Below are positions 1 to 8,187 of a stretch of DNA of 64,000 nt, one piece after another. The notes under the pieces are model-generated. The model searched no databases, was not told the DNA's origin, and saw only the letters and a list, made by a program, of their open reading frames with translations. The position numbers and the translations under genes are program-made. Origin of the DNA: Alphaproteobacteria bacterium (lineage in GTDB: Bacteria > Pseudomonadota > Alphaproteobacteria > Rhizobiales > Hyphomicrobiaceae); NCBI GenBank assembly GCA_022600345.1, contig JAHZKP010000131.1:1-64000 (forward strand), written 5' to 3'. The number at the start of each line of letters is the position of its first letter. Position 1 is the stretch's first letter.

Positions 1-96
1 AAACCCGAAGGGCCGGGCGGATTTGCGCCAATCTCTGCGCATCCCGTCTTGCCCGTGGCACCGCCACGCGCTGCGCCGGTCCACTTGATCTTGTCA

Positions 97-312
97 CTAA
101 TCCGCCTCGGCAGAATGGTTCGATTTGGTCGGAAAGTGCTCAAATTGCACATCGTCGTACGGCTTGTGCTCTAATGCCGTACCGCGGACATCAATCTTGA
201 CCCACCAGCCAGGATTGTCACAGCTTTGGATCGAAACTCCTAAAGTGTGCTCCCAATCACCGTCGCAATTTTGCGAAAACCAAGCCTGCAGCCGTTGAAT
301 CGTATTGGTCAT
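97..312 (-). pseudogene. Imm53-like immunity protein, C-terminally truncated
   Basis: This 71-residue product matches the N-terminal half of the Imm53 family, small immunity proteins of bacterial polymorphic toxin systems. The family hallmarks are all visible: RLQAWFSQ near residues 7-14, NCDGDWEHTLGV near 15-26, then DNPGWWVKIDVRGTALEHK near 32-50. Family members usually run to about 95-105 residues and carry a further DW/F-G-GGP/LEEIL segment. Here a stop follows shortly after residue 65, and I found no continuation of that segment in the other frames. I therefore call it a truncated or decaying copy. No toxin gene lies next to it: the upstream neighbour in its own orientation is an exported protein of unknown function. 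A short functional variant remains possible. The family call rests on pattern memory, not a search. Confidence 0.6.
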
Positions 313-469
313 TGTCGCACTCCCATGGGCAGCTCGGTGACGATGCCAGCCTCCGGAATTCGGTGAATATTTCGGGCACAGCCGTTGAATGCCAAGTGAC
401 GTCTACCCATTTGCCGCAACCAAGGCTGGGGCCCGCCTATAGACCGCATACGAGATCCGTCTGCCAAAC

Positions 470-1450
470 TCAGTCCACCGCCCAAACATCGAAATCTTTC
501 AGGTAATTTCTGAGCGGAGCGAGATCCAGATTAGAGACTTTCAGGACGTATTGATTATCCTTTATGTACGATAAGGATGAGAGCTCAACGTCTACACCAG
601 TGGCCGCGCTATTCTCGGAATCTTCCTTTGTCAGCGCGTGTGACCGCTCAATAAACACGTTGGCTTTCGCGGAATAGATGTACCACCTGCGGAGGCGCCG
701 GAGCTTCCCAAGCAGAAGGCGCGAGCCAAGGTCCTTCACAACGATATGCAGAGTTTCGACCTCTGAGGATTGGCCGTCTACCGTGTCGATGATCGGGAAG
801 CTCTTGACGACCTTTGCGGTGATATTCTCAGGCTGTTTCTTGCCTTCCTGTTCAGTGAGTGTCAGCTTTGAATCGCTCTTGAGCGGAAAGGCATCCAACG
901 GCGCGAAGTCGGAACGAGTTATCACCCAGTCCGGGCCGTTCAGGACACGGCGGTGAATGAAGTTGAGAGGATGCCGCGCAAACACGAACGCACCTCGAGG
1001 TGTCATGCCTTCGTGGGCGCGGAGCATATAGTAGCTGTTGTCTTCGGCAGGCTTATAGCTCCACAGACGCGCTCCTCCGCCGGCGCTTTCAATGAACAGG
1101 CAATCCATGGTGGGAAGACTGACAGGATCACCTCTCGTCGCTTTGAAATGGTTCAAGACTGCGCGAAAGTTTTTAGGGCGCATCGGTGACCGGCATAGCC
1201 GCAGGATCTTCTCAGGGCTTTCGAAAAGTCGCTGTTCGATTGATCTCATCTTCTCGTTGTGAGCTTCAAGGCGACCCGTCAAGTGACTGATGGCATCGTC
1301 GAGAGATTTCTGCAGCTCAGGAGACAGATCCGGGGAGCTTCTGCCCGAGGGATTGCCGGACTGCGCATGTAATGTCGCCGCACCCGATATCGTGACGATT
1401 ACCAAAACGGCTGAAATGGTTTTGAGCCTGGAATGGATTTGTTTCAACAT
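470..1450 (-). CDS. Exported protein of unknown function
   Basis: The product is 326 residues from the ATG at 1450. That start is preceded by an AGGTGAG Shine-Dalgarno with 5-base spacing. A GTG three codons upstream overlaps that ribosome site and is less likely. Residues 1-30 form a signal peptide: basic HSRLK, a hydrophobic core SAVLVIVTISGAATL, and a HAQS cleavage region. The mature part has a helical section with E/K-rich residues, then a beta-rich section with motifs such as MDCLFIES and ARLWSYKPAEDNSYYM. It ends in a region rich in hydrophobic-basic alternation. I do not recognise a family. Localisation is inferred to be periplasmic or outer surface. It lies downstream of non-coding debris and upstream of the Imm53-like fragment, suggesting an accessory locus. 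Confidence 0.75.
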   Translation of the reverse strand: MLKQIHSRLKTISAVLVIVTISGAATLHAQSGNPSGRSSPDLSPELQKSLDDAISHLTGRLEAHNEKMRSIEQRLFESPEKILRLCRSPMRPKNFRAVLNHFKATRGDPVSLPTMDCLFIESAGGGARLWSYKPAEDNSYYMLRAHEGMTPRGAFVFARHPLNFIHRRVLNGPDWVITRSDFAPLDAFPLKSDSKLTLTEQEGKKQPENITAKVVKSFPIIDTVDGQSSEVETLHIVVKDLGSRLLLGKLRRLRRWYIYSAKANVFIERSHALTKEDSENSAATGVDVELSSLSYIKDNQYVLKVSNLDLAPLRNYLKDFDVWAVD

Positions 1451-1459
1451 CTCTCTCAC

Positions 1460-1860
1460 CTGTCATTTCCGTTCGCTGCAAGAGCTGGCCAGGACTGTCT
1501 TTCGCTCAATGTTTTGCTGCAGGTTGCTTTGCAGCGAGCGTGGAGTGCCAAATCAATTCGCGGCCATCGTGAACGTCTTCGCGGTCAAAATGTGTACCGC
1601 AGGTAACAGCAGTGTGCCGTAGCTGGCCTGACCTCAGAGTCTGTTTGTGACAGGAGTGCGGGTTTGCGACTGGAAAAACACACCCCAGCGGATCGTCCGT
1701 TATTCGCATTGGTCAGTTGTGGCCCCTTGCTTCCGGCCATGTTCTGATGCGATGGGATCATCACCGATCAGGTATCCGGGGGGGCCAGCTCTGCACCCGC
1801 TCACTTCGGCCAAGCCTCAAATTACTGCAATCTAAAACATCCGGCCGTTGGGCATCGCAG
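1460..1860. other. Intergenic stretch without a supported gene
   Basis: About 400 bases between the exported protein and the secreted-protein remnant. Short open frames exist on both strands, but none has a convincing ribosome site or a protein-like composition. The promoter of the minus-strand exported protein should lie at the left end. Confidence 0.5.
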
Positions 1861-1986
1861 ACATCGGTCCTGGCAGCCGCCAGGCAGGACGGTACGACAA
1901 CCGTCCTTCAGATCGATGCGGATACCAGCATCCGATTTCAAAACGTTTCGATTGGCGATCTGGGAGCCAACGATTTCGTTTTATGA
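1861..1986 (+). pseudogene. C-terminal remnant of a type I secreted (RTX-like) protein
   Basis: The last 35-40 codons before the stop at 1984-1986 read DGTTTVLQIDADTSIRFQNV followed by SIGDLGANDFVL. This is the classical end of large calcium-binding proteins exported by type I secretion: a D-G-x-D/T-T-V-L-x-I-D-x-D strand, then L-x-x-N-D-F-hydrophobic at the extreme C-terminus. No glycine-aspartate nonapeptide repeats precede it, and the frame upstream is not protein-like. It is therefore a stub left by a deletion or rearrangement rather than a gene. The boundary at about 1861 is approximate. Confidence 0.55.
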
Positions 1987-2099
1987 GACGCGGCCGAATT
2001 CTGACAAATCTTTGAAGCGAATGGGCTTCTGCATTGCTCTGCGGGACGCTACAAGGATCGGTGTTAAGTCAGCATCCCCTAATCGCCAAAAGGTGCGCC

Positions 2100-2705
2100 A
2101 TGTATAAGCTGATCGGACTGCCCAGGACCCGGGCCATTCGGGTTTTATGGATGCTGGAGGAATTGGGCGTCGAATACGAGATCGAACCGGCGGCACCCCG
2201 AAGCGATGAAGCAAAGAAATACAATCCCTCAGGCAAAGTGCCGATCCTGCAGACCGGCGACGACCTGATCATCGACTCGGTGGCGATCTGCCAGTTCCTG
2301 GCCGACAAGCACGGCAAATTGACATACCCTGCGGGCACAATCGAGCGGGCGCATCAGGACAGCTTCACGCAGTTTGCCATGGACGACATCGAGTCGCCGT
2401 TGTGGTTCAACGCCAAGAACACGTTCATCCTGCCTGAGGATCTCAGAAGCGAGACGGCGCAAAAGGCCTGCAAGTACGACTTCGAGCGGGCGGTCGGCGT
2501 GTTGTCGGAGCGGTTGGGAACGAACACCTACGTCATGGGTGAAGAATTCACGGTGCCCGACATTCTCTTGGGCCATTGCGCCAACTGGGCCCAGCATGGT
2601 GCCGGTTGGGAAATCCCGGCAGGTGCGGCGCTGGAGTACTTCGACAGAGTGAGGGCACGGCCTGCGATGCAGCGGGCGATCAAAATTCGCGACAGCTACG
2701 CTTGA
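2100..2705 (+). CDS. Glutathione S-transferase family protein
   Basis: The product is 201 residues from the ATG at 2100, with AAGG 7-9 bases upstream. The open frame reaches back to 2034, but the family N-terminus begins at MYKLIG. Residues 1-75 form the thioredoxin-like domain. PSGKVPILQTGD carries the cis-proline that contacts the glutathione backbone, and DSVAICQFLAD carries the S/D-x-x-I glutathione gamma-glutamyl site. Residues 85-201 form the all-helical C-terminal domain, including the N-capping segment FTVPDILLGH. The expected role is cytosolic conjugation of glutathione to electrophiles or reduction of peroxides. The substrate cannot be told from sequence. It converges with the tautomerase gene, with only 9 bases between stop codons. 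Confidence 0.92.
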   Translation: MYKLIGLPRTRAIRVLWMLEELGVEYEIEPAAPRSDEAKKYNPSGKVPILQTGDDLIIDSVAICQFLADKHGKLTYPAGTIERAHQDSFTQFAMDDIESPLWFNAKNTFILPEDLRSETAQKACKYDFERAVGVLSERLGTNTYVMGEEFTVPDILLGHCANWAQHGAGWEIPAGAALEYFDRVRARPAMQRAIKIRDSYA

Positions 2706-2714
2706 ATTCGGCCG

Positions 2715-3104
2715 TCAAAGTTCGCCTGTGAGGAACTGCGGGCGGCCGAAGCCGAATGACCAATCCTCATCGTTGCAGGTGACGAAATTGATCATCACGT
2801 CGGCGGGTGCGATGCCGCAATTCTTCTCCAGCATTTCGACAGTCAGCCGGTAGAATTCCTTCTTCTCGTCCACCGTGCGCGGTCGGGTTGTCACCTGGAT
2901 CATGACGAACTTTTCGGTGCGCGGGATATCGAGGCCGGTGTCCTGCATGACGAAGCGGGAGGGCTTGTGCTCGTTGACGATCTGGTAGCGGTCGCGCTCG
3001 GGCACCTTGAAGGCTTCGACCATGGCCCGGTGGGAAGCGTCCAGCAGGGCTTCCAGTTCGGCATCCGTGCGGCCTTCATAAAGGTCGAAGCGAAGTAGAG
3101 GCAT
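2715..3104 (-). CDS. Tautomerase family protein (4-OT/MIF superfamily)
   Basis: From the ATG at 3104 the product is 129 residues beginning M-P-L-L-R-F-D. Removal of Met exposes Pro1, the catalytic base of the tautomerase superfamily, so this start is preferred over the upstream in-frame codon at 3119. The sequence has the double beta-alpha-beta layout: strand LLRFDLYEG, helix DAELEALLDASHRAMVEAF, then strand KFVMIQVT, helix VDEKKEFYRLTVEMLEKN, and a C-terminal segment ADVMINFVTCNDEDWSFG. The length fits the fused Tautomerase_2 group. The native substrate is unknown. Members of this group often sit next to detoxification genes, which agrees with the neighbouring glutathione transferase. Confidence 0.88.
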   Translation of the reverse strand: MPLLRFDLYEGRTDAELEALLDASHRAMVEAFKVPERDRYQIVNEHKPSRFVMQDTGLDIPRTEKFVMIQVTTRPRTVDEKKEFYRLTVEMLEKNCGIAPADVMINFVTCNDEDWSFGFGRPQFLTGEL

Positions 3105-3336
3105 GCGGGCGTTCTCCAAGTGGGCTCGACTTGATCCGGTAACATCCTGCCGATTATATACACGATCGCCGGGCGGGAGTTATGGGACATTTCGGCTCAC
3201 GGTTGGGTTGGGATTGGCCGGCTTAACCGCTGTGTGGGTTTTGCAGCATTCTTGACCAGCCCCAAAGCTTCGGCGATATTTTGCCCAGTGTTCAATTCAG
3301 TATTTCGGACCGCTCCGTTTAGTGGGGGAGCACGGC

Positions 3337-4737
3337 GTGCGAGCTTATTGCGCGAGTATCTTTTTTGCGGGATGCCTGACGGCTTGCGCCAATCAGCCGG
3401 AGGTCATTGAAGCGGCTTTGAACGGCAATTCGCAGGCTGTGGGAAAGCTCATTGAACAAGGCGCCGACCCTGAGACGGTCGGCCAGCTACACAGCGAATC
3501 TGGCAATTACACAATCCTGCAGGCGGCGTTTCTTAGCGGTGACAGGGCTACTCAGGACACCGCAGATCAACGCATCGATTTCTGCGTCTCGGATGGCCGG
3601 AGACTTACCGTTTATTACGCTGCTGCCCGCGACCGGCTCGACATTCTGGAAAGGTGGCGGCAGCGCTGTCCTGACAAGGTCCCCTTTGAAGCGATGCTGG
3701 TGGGCAGTACGCTGGGGTATGGACCGGCGGTCTTCCGTCATGCACTGAAGCGGGTCAAAGATGTCAACTTGCCGGGTTACCCGGAAAACGCTCTTAACAT
3801 TGGTGCGCTTAGAGCAAACTGTGACTTCCTGCTTGGCCTGCTGCGCGCCGGTGCCGACCCCAACCGCCGGGGAACCGGGAACCGTAGCGCGCTCCACTAT
3901 GCGGTCAGCAACCCTGGAGACTTCTTGATCAACACAGATGACGTCTGGGATAAGCTCTATCCCAACCGGCTGGTCAACGACGTCAGCCGCAGCAAATGCG
4001 TTCGCATCCTGCTCGAAAACGGCGCAGATCCGCATGCCAAGTCGGGCTCTGACCGCGATACCACAGTTCTTGACTACTACTATTATCAGCACTCCGACAC
4101 TCGGCCCGATCCAGAGCATCGCTTTCCGATCACCGCGCAAGTCTTGCAGCAAGCAGGCGTCCAGGGGCCGGACTTCTATTCGAATTGGGGCAACGTTGGT
4201 GGCAACTCAGGTGGAGGCGGGGGTGGCGCCGAATTCCTGGCGCAGGCGATTGCGGTTGGCGGAATTGCCGGAGCTGCCGGTATCGCGGCCGATACCATTG
4301 GAACGGAAAAAGCAATCGAACTGGCAGGGGTTGCAACCGCCAAAGTCCTTTCGGGACAGGCAAACGATCTGCAAGCAATGACTGACAACATGAAGCAGCA
4401 GCAAGCCCAAATGGCTCAGGGGCCGTCTGCATCTGGTTCTCAACCCCAGGCTCCGAGTGTCGCTGCAGCTACCGGTTCGGGCAAGCTGTCGCTGACGTGC
4501 AACGATACCCGCCGGCATATGTGCGCCGAATACACCTTCTCCAGCACGAGCGACCGGGACAATTTCGCAAAGCAATGCCAGCGGATGGGCACAAGTTGGA
4601 ACGGTCCTTGTCCGCGCAAGAATGAAGCTACAGGCTGCCTGCATCAATCCGGCGGGCGCACTGTTGTCACCTACACCTACCTGTTAGACCGCGAAGCAGT
4701 GGCGAGGAGTTGCGTGCCGCCGGGCAGGCTGCTTTGA
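3337..4737 (+). CDS. Ankyrin-repeat lipoprotein
   Basis: The product is 466 residues from the GTG at 3337, which has a GGGGGAG ribosome site six bases upstream. The longer frame from 3322 would bury that site. The N-terminus is a lipoprotein signal with lipobox L-T-A-C and lipidated Cys17, so the protein is anchored in the membrane facing the periplasm. Ankyrin-like repeats follow, seen as VGKLIEQGADP, LLGLLRAGADPNRRG...SALHYAV and CVRILLENGADPHAK. A glycine-rich linker (GGNSGGGGGG) leads into a hydrophobic Ala/Gly/Ile stretch and a Q-rich segment. The last 85 residues form a cysteine-rich domain with six cysteines, probably disulphide bonded. The role is likely protein binding in the envelope, with partners unknown. 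Confidence 0.82.
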   Translation: MRAYCASIFFAGCLTACANQPEVIEAALNGNSQAVGKLIEQGADPETVGQLHSESGNYTILQAAFLSGDRATQDTADQRIDFCVSDGRRLTVYYAAARDRLDILERWRQRCPDKVPFEAMLVGSTLGYGPAVFRHALKRVKDVNLPGYPENALNIGALRANCDFLLGLLRAGADPNRRGTGNRSALHYAVSNPGDFLINTDDVWDKLYPNRLVNDVSRSKCVRILLENGADPHAKSGSDRDTTVLDYYYYQHSDTRPDPEHRFPITAQVLQQAGVQGPDFYSNWGNVGGNSGGGGGGAEFLAQAIAVGGIAGAAGIAADTIGTEKAIELAGVATAKVLSGQANDLQAMTDNMKQQQAQMAQGPSASGSQPQAPSVAAATGSGKLSLTCNDTRRHMCAEYTFSSTSDRDNFAKQCQRMGTSWNGPCPRKNEATGCLHQSGGRTVVTYTYLLDREAVARSCVPPGRLL

Positions 4738-5169
4738 GCCAACGTTTCTGACGAGGGGCGAGCGTCCCAGCCGCCAACTGCATTCGTCCGCAACTAATCG
4801 GGGGCGTGCTCTGCCACCAAATCGCCATTTGACTTGTGCGGTGCAGCATGTCATGTATGCATTATCGCGTCATCTCGCGATCTCGGCGCTCCAGCCGCGT
4901 GAAGGGCTTGTATTCCAGCGAACGGTCGGCAGAGACCAAAGCTGCTTGTTGCCCCCCTGTTGAGCACGCCGATCCTATCCCCACCAGACAGCCCAGGACA
5001 CGCGGGGCGTCACATCTTCGACGGAGCCAACCGGCTGTTATCGCGATACTTTTAAGGATCGCGAGCCTGGAGGCTCTTTAGGAACGATTGTGCCCGCCGA
5101 CGCCGACCAGCCGATGTGCTGGGCGTAGCGCGTCGCCATGCGGGACGTTATTGAAAGTTACCCATACAC
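4738..5169. other. Intergenic leader upstream of the DEAD-box helicase
   Basis: About 430 bases without a convincing reading frame. It should contain the promoter and a long 5' untranslated leader of the helicase gene. Long leaders are common for cold-inducible RNA helicases, but no cold-shock element is recognised here. The ribosome site just before 5170 is weak. Confidence 0.4.
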
Positions 5170-7056
5170 ATGAAATTCGAAGAACTCGGTCTTGCCGCGC
5201 CAATCCTGAAGGCGCTGACAACCGAAGGCTACACAACGCCGACGCCCATTCAGGGCAAGGCGATCCCGCCCGTGCTCGAAGGTTCCGACCTGTTGGGCAT
5301 TGCACAGACGGGCACCGGAAAGACCGCAGCGTTCGCGCTGCCGATCCTGACGCGGCTGCAAGCCAACCCCAAACCCAACCCGCGCAAGGGTTGCCGGGCA
5401 CTGGTGCTTTCGCCAACGCGCGAACTGGCCTCCCAGATTGCGGAAAGCTTCCGCGTCTATGGCAGCAACTCGGACGTCAAAGTCGCCGTCGTGTTCGGCG
5501 GTGTCGACATCCGCAAGCAGATCCGGACAATGGCAACCGGCGTTGATGTGTTGGTGGCCACACCGGGCCGTCTGATCGACCATGTCGGCCAGAGAACAAT
5601 CGATCTTTCGGGAACGGAAATCTTCGTTCTTGATGAAGCCGACCAGATGCTCGACCTGGGCTTTGTGAAGCCGATCCGGCGGATTGCCAATATGCTGTCG
5701 AAGAACCGGCAGAACCTGTTTTTCTCGGCAACGATGCCGAAAGAAATTTCCGGCCTTGCCGACGATCTACTCAATGAGCCGGTCAAGGTTTCGGTTGCGC
5801 CGGTTGCTACGACTGCCGAACGGATCGACCAGCAGGTCATCCATGTCGAACAGCGCAAGAAGCGCTCGCTTCTGGTTGAACTGTTCGGGCAAACCGACAT
5901 GGGCCGGACGCTCGTTTTCACCCGCACCAAGCGGGGCGCCGACCGGGTAGCGCGCCATCTTGAAACCGCAGGGTTTCCGGCGGCTGCAATCCACGGCAAC
6001 AAGAGCCAGCGGCAGCGCGAAAAAGCGCTTGAGTCATTCAAGAAGTCGAACATCCAGGTGCTGGTTGCAACCGACATCGCAGCGCGCGGTATCGATATCG
6101 ATGGCGTATCGCATGTGGTGAATTTCGAGCTGCCCGAAGTGCCTGAAGCCTACGTTCACCGTATCGGCCGGACGGCACGTGCGGGTGCATCGGGCAAGGC
6201 GATTTCGCTGTGCGATTCGGTCGAGCGCAACCTGCTCAGGGCGATCGAGAAGCTGACCCGGCAGACGATCCCATCTGAAAACCGCTGCAACGACGAAACG
6301 CTCGAAGCTCAGAAAGAACCGGCGCGCAATCCTGGTTCGCGCCAGGGACGTGGTGGAGATCGCGGCCGCAACGGTTCGGGACGGGCCCCATCGCGTGGCG
6401 GTGAGCGGCGTAGCGGACCGGGCCGGGCGCAGGGCAATGGCGCCAGCCGGAACGGTTCATCGCGGAGTGCCAATGGTGCTGGCGGTGAAGCTAGCGGTGA
6501 ACGCGCGTGGTCGCCGGTGGCAGCCGGTGAGGCTCGCTGGCAGGGCGAAGGTGGCAAATCTGATCGCGGTGGCCGGCCAGCTCGCAGCGGCGCTCGACCG
6601 TCGCGTAACGGTGGAGGCCGTGATCGGACTGGTGGTGAGCGCAGCGCAGAGCGCAGTGCCCGGGAAAACCGGGACTACGGTGATTTCCGCTCCGGCGAGG
6701 GCCGAGGCAACGGCGAAGGCCGCAACAACGGCGGGCGTGGCAGCTCGCAACGCGATGCGACTCGTGGCCAGGCGGGACGCGGTGCCTCAGAAGACCGGGG
6801 CGGGGCCGAAGGTCGCGGTGGCGAAAACCGCCAGGCTCGAAACGGCTCACGGAATGTGGCACGCAATGCCAACGGCAGCGGCAATCGCGGCGGAGGAGAA
6901 AACCGCAACGGCGGCGAGAACCGCTCCGCCAATGGCAACCGAAATGGTGCAGGCAGCCGGAATGGCGGCCGCCCGGGCAAACGTCCTGCGGGAGCCTCGG
7001 GGCGGGCTAGCAAGTCCAACGTACCCCGGCCGGTAACGTTCGGCGGAGAATACTAA
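5170..7056 (+). CDS. rhlE: ATP-dependent DEAD-box RNA helicase with long RG/N-rich tail
   Basis: The product is 628 residues. The first ~375 are a complete DEAD-box core: Q motif GYTTPTPIQ, Walker A AQTGTGKT, motif Ia PTRELASQ, Ib TPGR, II DEAD, III SAT, IV VFTRTKRGAD, V ATDIAARGIDID and VI HRIGRTARAG. The order and surrounding sequence fit the RhlE group, which unwinds short RNA duplexes in ribosome assembly and mRNA decay. The last ~240 residues are low complexity, dominated by Arg, Gly, Asn, Ser and Glu with many RGG/RNG units. This is a disordered RNA-binding tail much longer than in enterobacterial RhlE. The tail DNA leaves other frames open, including a shadow frame at 6350-7036. A strong terminator follows the stop. 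Confidence 0.93.
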   Translation: MKFEELGLAAPILKALTTEGYTTPTPIQGKAIPPVLEGSDLLGIAQTGTGKTAAFALPILTRLQANPKPNPRKGCRALVLSPTRELASQIAESFRVYGSNSDVKVAVVFGGVDIRKQIRTMATGVDVLVATPGRLIDHVGQRTIDLSGTEIFVLDEADQMLDLGFVKPIRRIANMLSKNRQNLFFSATMPKEISGLADDLLNEPVKVSVAPVATTAERIDQQVIHVEQRKKRSLLVELFGQTDMGRTLVFTRTKRGADRVARHLETAGFPAAAIHGNKSQRQREKALESFKKSNIQVLVATDIAARGIDIDGVSHVVNFELPEVPEAYVHRIGRTARAGASGKAISLCDSVERNLLRAIEKLTRQTIPSENRCNDETLEAQKEPARNPGSRQGRGGDRGRNGSGRAPSRGGERRSGPGRAQGNGASRNGSSRSANGAGGEASGERAWSPVAAGEARWQGEGGKSDRGGRPARSGARPSRNGGGRDRTGGERSAERSARENRDYGDFRSGEGRGNGEGRNNGGRGSSQRDATRGQAGRGASEDRGGAEGRGGENRQARNGSRNVARNANGSGNRGGGENRNGGENRSANGNRNGAGSRNGGRPGKRPAGASGRASKSNVPRPVTFGGEY

Positions 7057-7093
7057 AAGAAATCCCTTCGCCTGAGGGCGATAGCGACAAATT

Positions 7094-7129
7094 AAAAAGC
7101 GGTCGGGTTTTCCGGGCCGCTTTTTTTGT
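7094..7129. terminator. Bidirectional rho-independent terminator
   Basis: AAAAAGCGG pairs with CCGCTTTTTTT around a short GC-rich loop, giving a T-run on one side and an A-run on the other. It serves rhlE on the plus strand and speE on the minus strand, whose stop codons face it. Confidence 0.85.
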
Positions 7130-7167
7130 TGCGCGGAGCAGCTGTCGACAATTGATGCGCCCGGGCG

Positions 7168-8082
7168 TTACACCGACGCGGTTGCGTCATAACCGCGGTC
7201 ATCGCCGGAGCGGCCGGCAGTGATGGCCTCGTTGACGACGCGTTCAAGATCGGCGGGGAAGGCGAATGCGCCCTGGTGGAGAGAAGGCGTCCAGTAGTGC
7301 AGATGTGACGACAGCCGTTCGGCTGCCCGGGTTGCCAATGTCTTGCAGTCAACGCCGGTGAACGCTGCTTCGTCGGTTGCCAGGTTCAGAGCAAACAGGC
7401 CGCCGAAGTAACAGGGCTGGTGGCACATGTAGGGGGCGACGTGTTCGAACAGGGATGCGAAAACGCGCGTTGTTCCAGCCAGGTGATCTGGGAACAATTG
7501 CGCCAATCCGTTCTGCGTGACGAGCACGCCGCCTTTCGCCAAGCAGCGCTTGCAGTCGGCGAAGAACTCCTTGGTATGGAGAACGGCGGAAGGGCCGATC
7601 GGCTCGGAAGAATCGACGATGATGCAATCGAACTTGTCATCGGTGTTGGCAACGTATTCCAAACCGTTGGTGATCAGGATTTCAGTTCGGGGATCATCGA
7701 ACGCACCCTTGGGGATCTGGGGGTAGAACTTCAGCGCCGTATCGATGACCTCGCGGTCGATCTCAACCAGCACGGCCTTCTTGACGCTTGAGTGCCTCAA
7801 GACCTCGCGCAGAACGCCGCCATCGCCGCCGCCGATGACGAGGACATTCTCGGGGTTGGGGTGCGCCATTAGCGGCACATGCGCCATCATCTCGTGATAG
7901 ACGATCTCGTCGGATGTCGAGAGCTGCGTGACGCCGTCAAGCATCAATACCTTGCCCCAGGTCGGGTTCTCGAAAATCACGACATGCTGGTGGTCGGTCT
8001 TGACCTCGTGCAGGACTTCGGTTGCGCGCAGCGAGACCCGCCAATCGGCATGGAAGGTTTCTTCAATCCAACGGTCGCTCAT
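7168..8082 (-). CDS. speE: Spermidine synthase (polyamine aminopropyltransferase)
   Basis: The product is 304 residues. It transfers aminopropyl from decarboxylated S-adenosylmethionine to putrescine in the cytosol. The family signatures are present: the N-terminal beta domain with QHVVIFENPTWGKVLMLDG, the catalytic-loop region QLSTSDEIVYHEMMAHVPL, the nucleotide-binding VLVIGGGDGGVLREVLRH, the acidic VEIDREVID, and the active-site segment CIIVDSSEPIGPS. The last carries the Asp that deprotonates the amine. The length is normal for the family. It lies downstream of speD on the same strand, so the two enzymes form one spermidine pathway unit, separated by 105 bases containing a perfect hairpin. 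Confidence 0.96.
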   Translation of the reverse strand: MSDRWIEETFHADWRVSLRATEVLHEVKTDHQHVVIFENPTWGKVLMLDGVTQLSTSDEIVYHEMMAHVPLMAHPNPENVLVIGGGDGGVLREVLRHSSVKKAVLVEIDREVIDTALKFYPQIPKGAFDDPRTEILITNGLEYVANTDDKFDCIIVDSSEPIGPSAVLHTKEFFADCKRCLAKGGVLVTQNGLAQLFPDHLAGTTRVFASLFEHVAPYMCHQPCYFGGLFALNLATDEAAFTGVDCKTLATRAAERLSSHLHYWTPSLHQGAFAFPADLERVVNEAITAGRSGDDRGYDATASV

Positions 8083-8129
8083 TTGGCATTCGCTCCGAGA
8101 GGGTAAGATGGGCCTGGCCGCAAACAGTA

Positions 8130-8157
8130 AATCCCGGGGAGGAGCCCCCCCGGGATT
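8130..8157. terminator. Intercistronic hairpin between speD and speE
   Basis: A perfect 10-bp stem, AATCCCGGGG with CCCCGGGATT, closes an 8-base loop (8140-8147). It lacks a T-run on either side. It is more likely a stability, processing or partial-attenuation element inside the speD-speE transcript than a full terminator. Confidence 0.5.
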
Positions 8158-8187
8158 GGAAAATGTCCCTGCGCTCTCAACAAAGCT

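Noticed and set aside
312..506. 64-codon plus-strand frame between the Imm53-like and exported genes
   Set aside because: No ribosome site and a composition unlike a protein. It overlaps the end of the exported gene.
6350..7036. 228-codon frame overlapping the rhlE tail
   Set aside because: Alternate reading of the RG-rich repeat DNA. Such low-complexity, high-GC DNA leaves several frames open.
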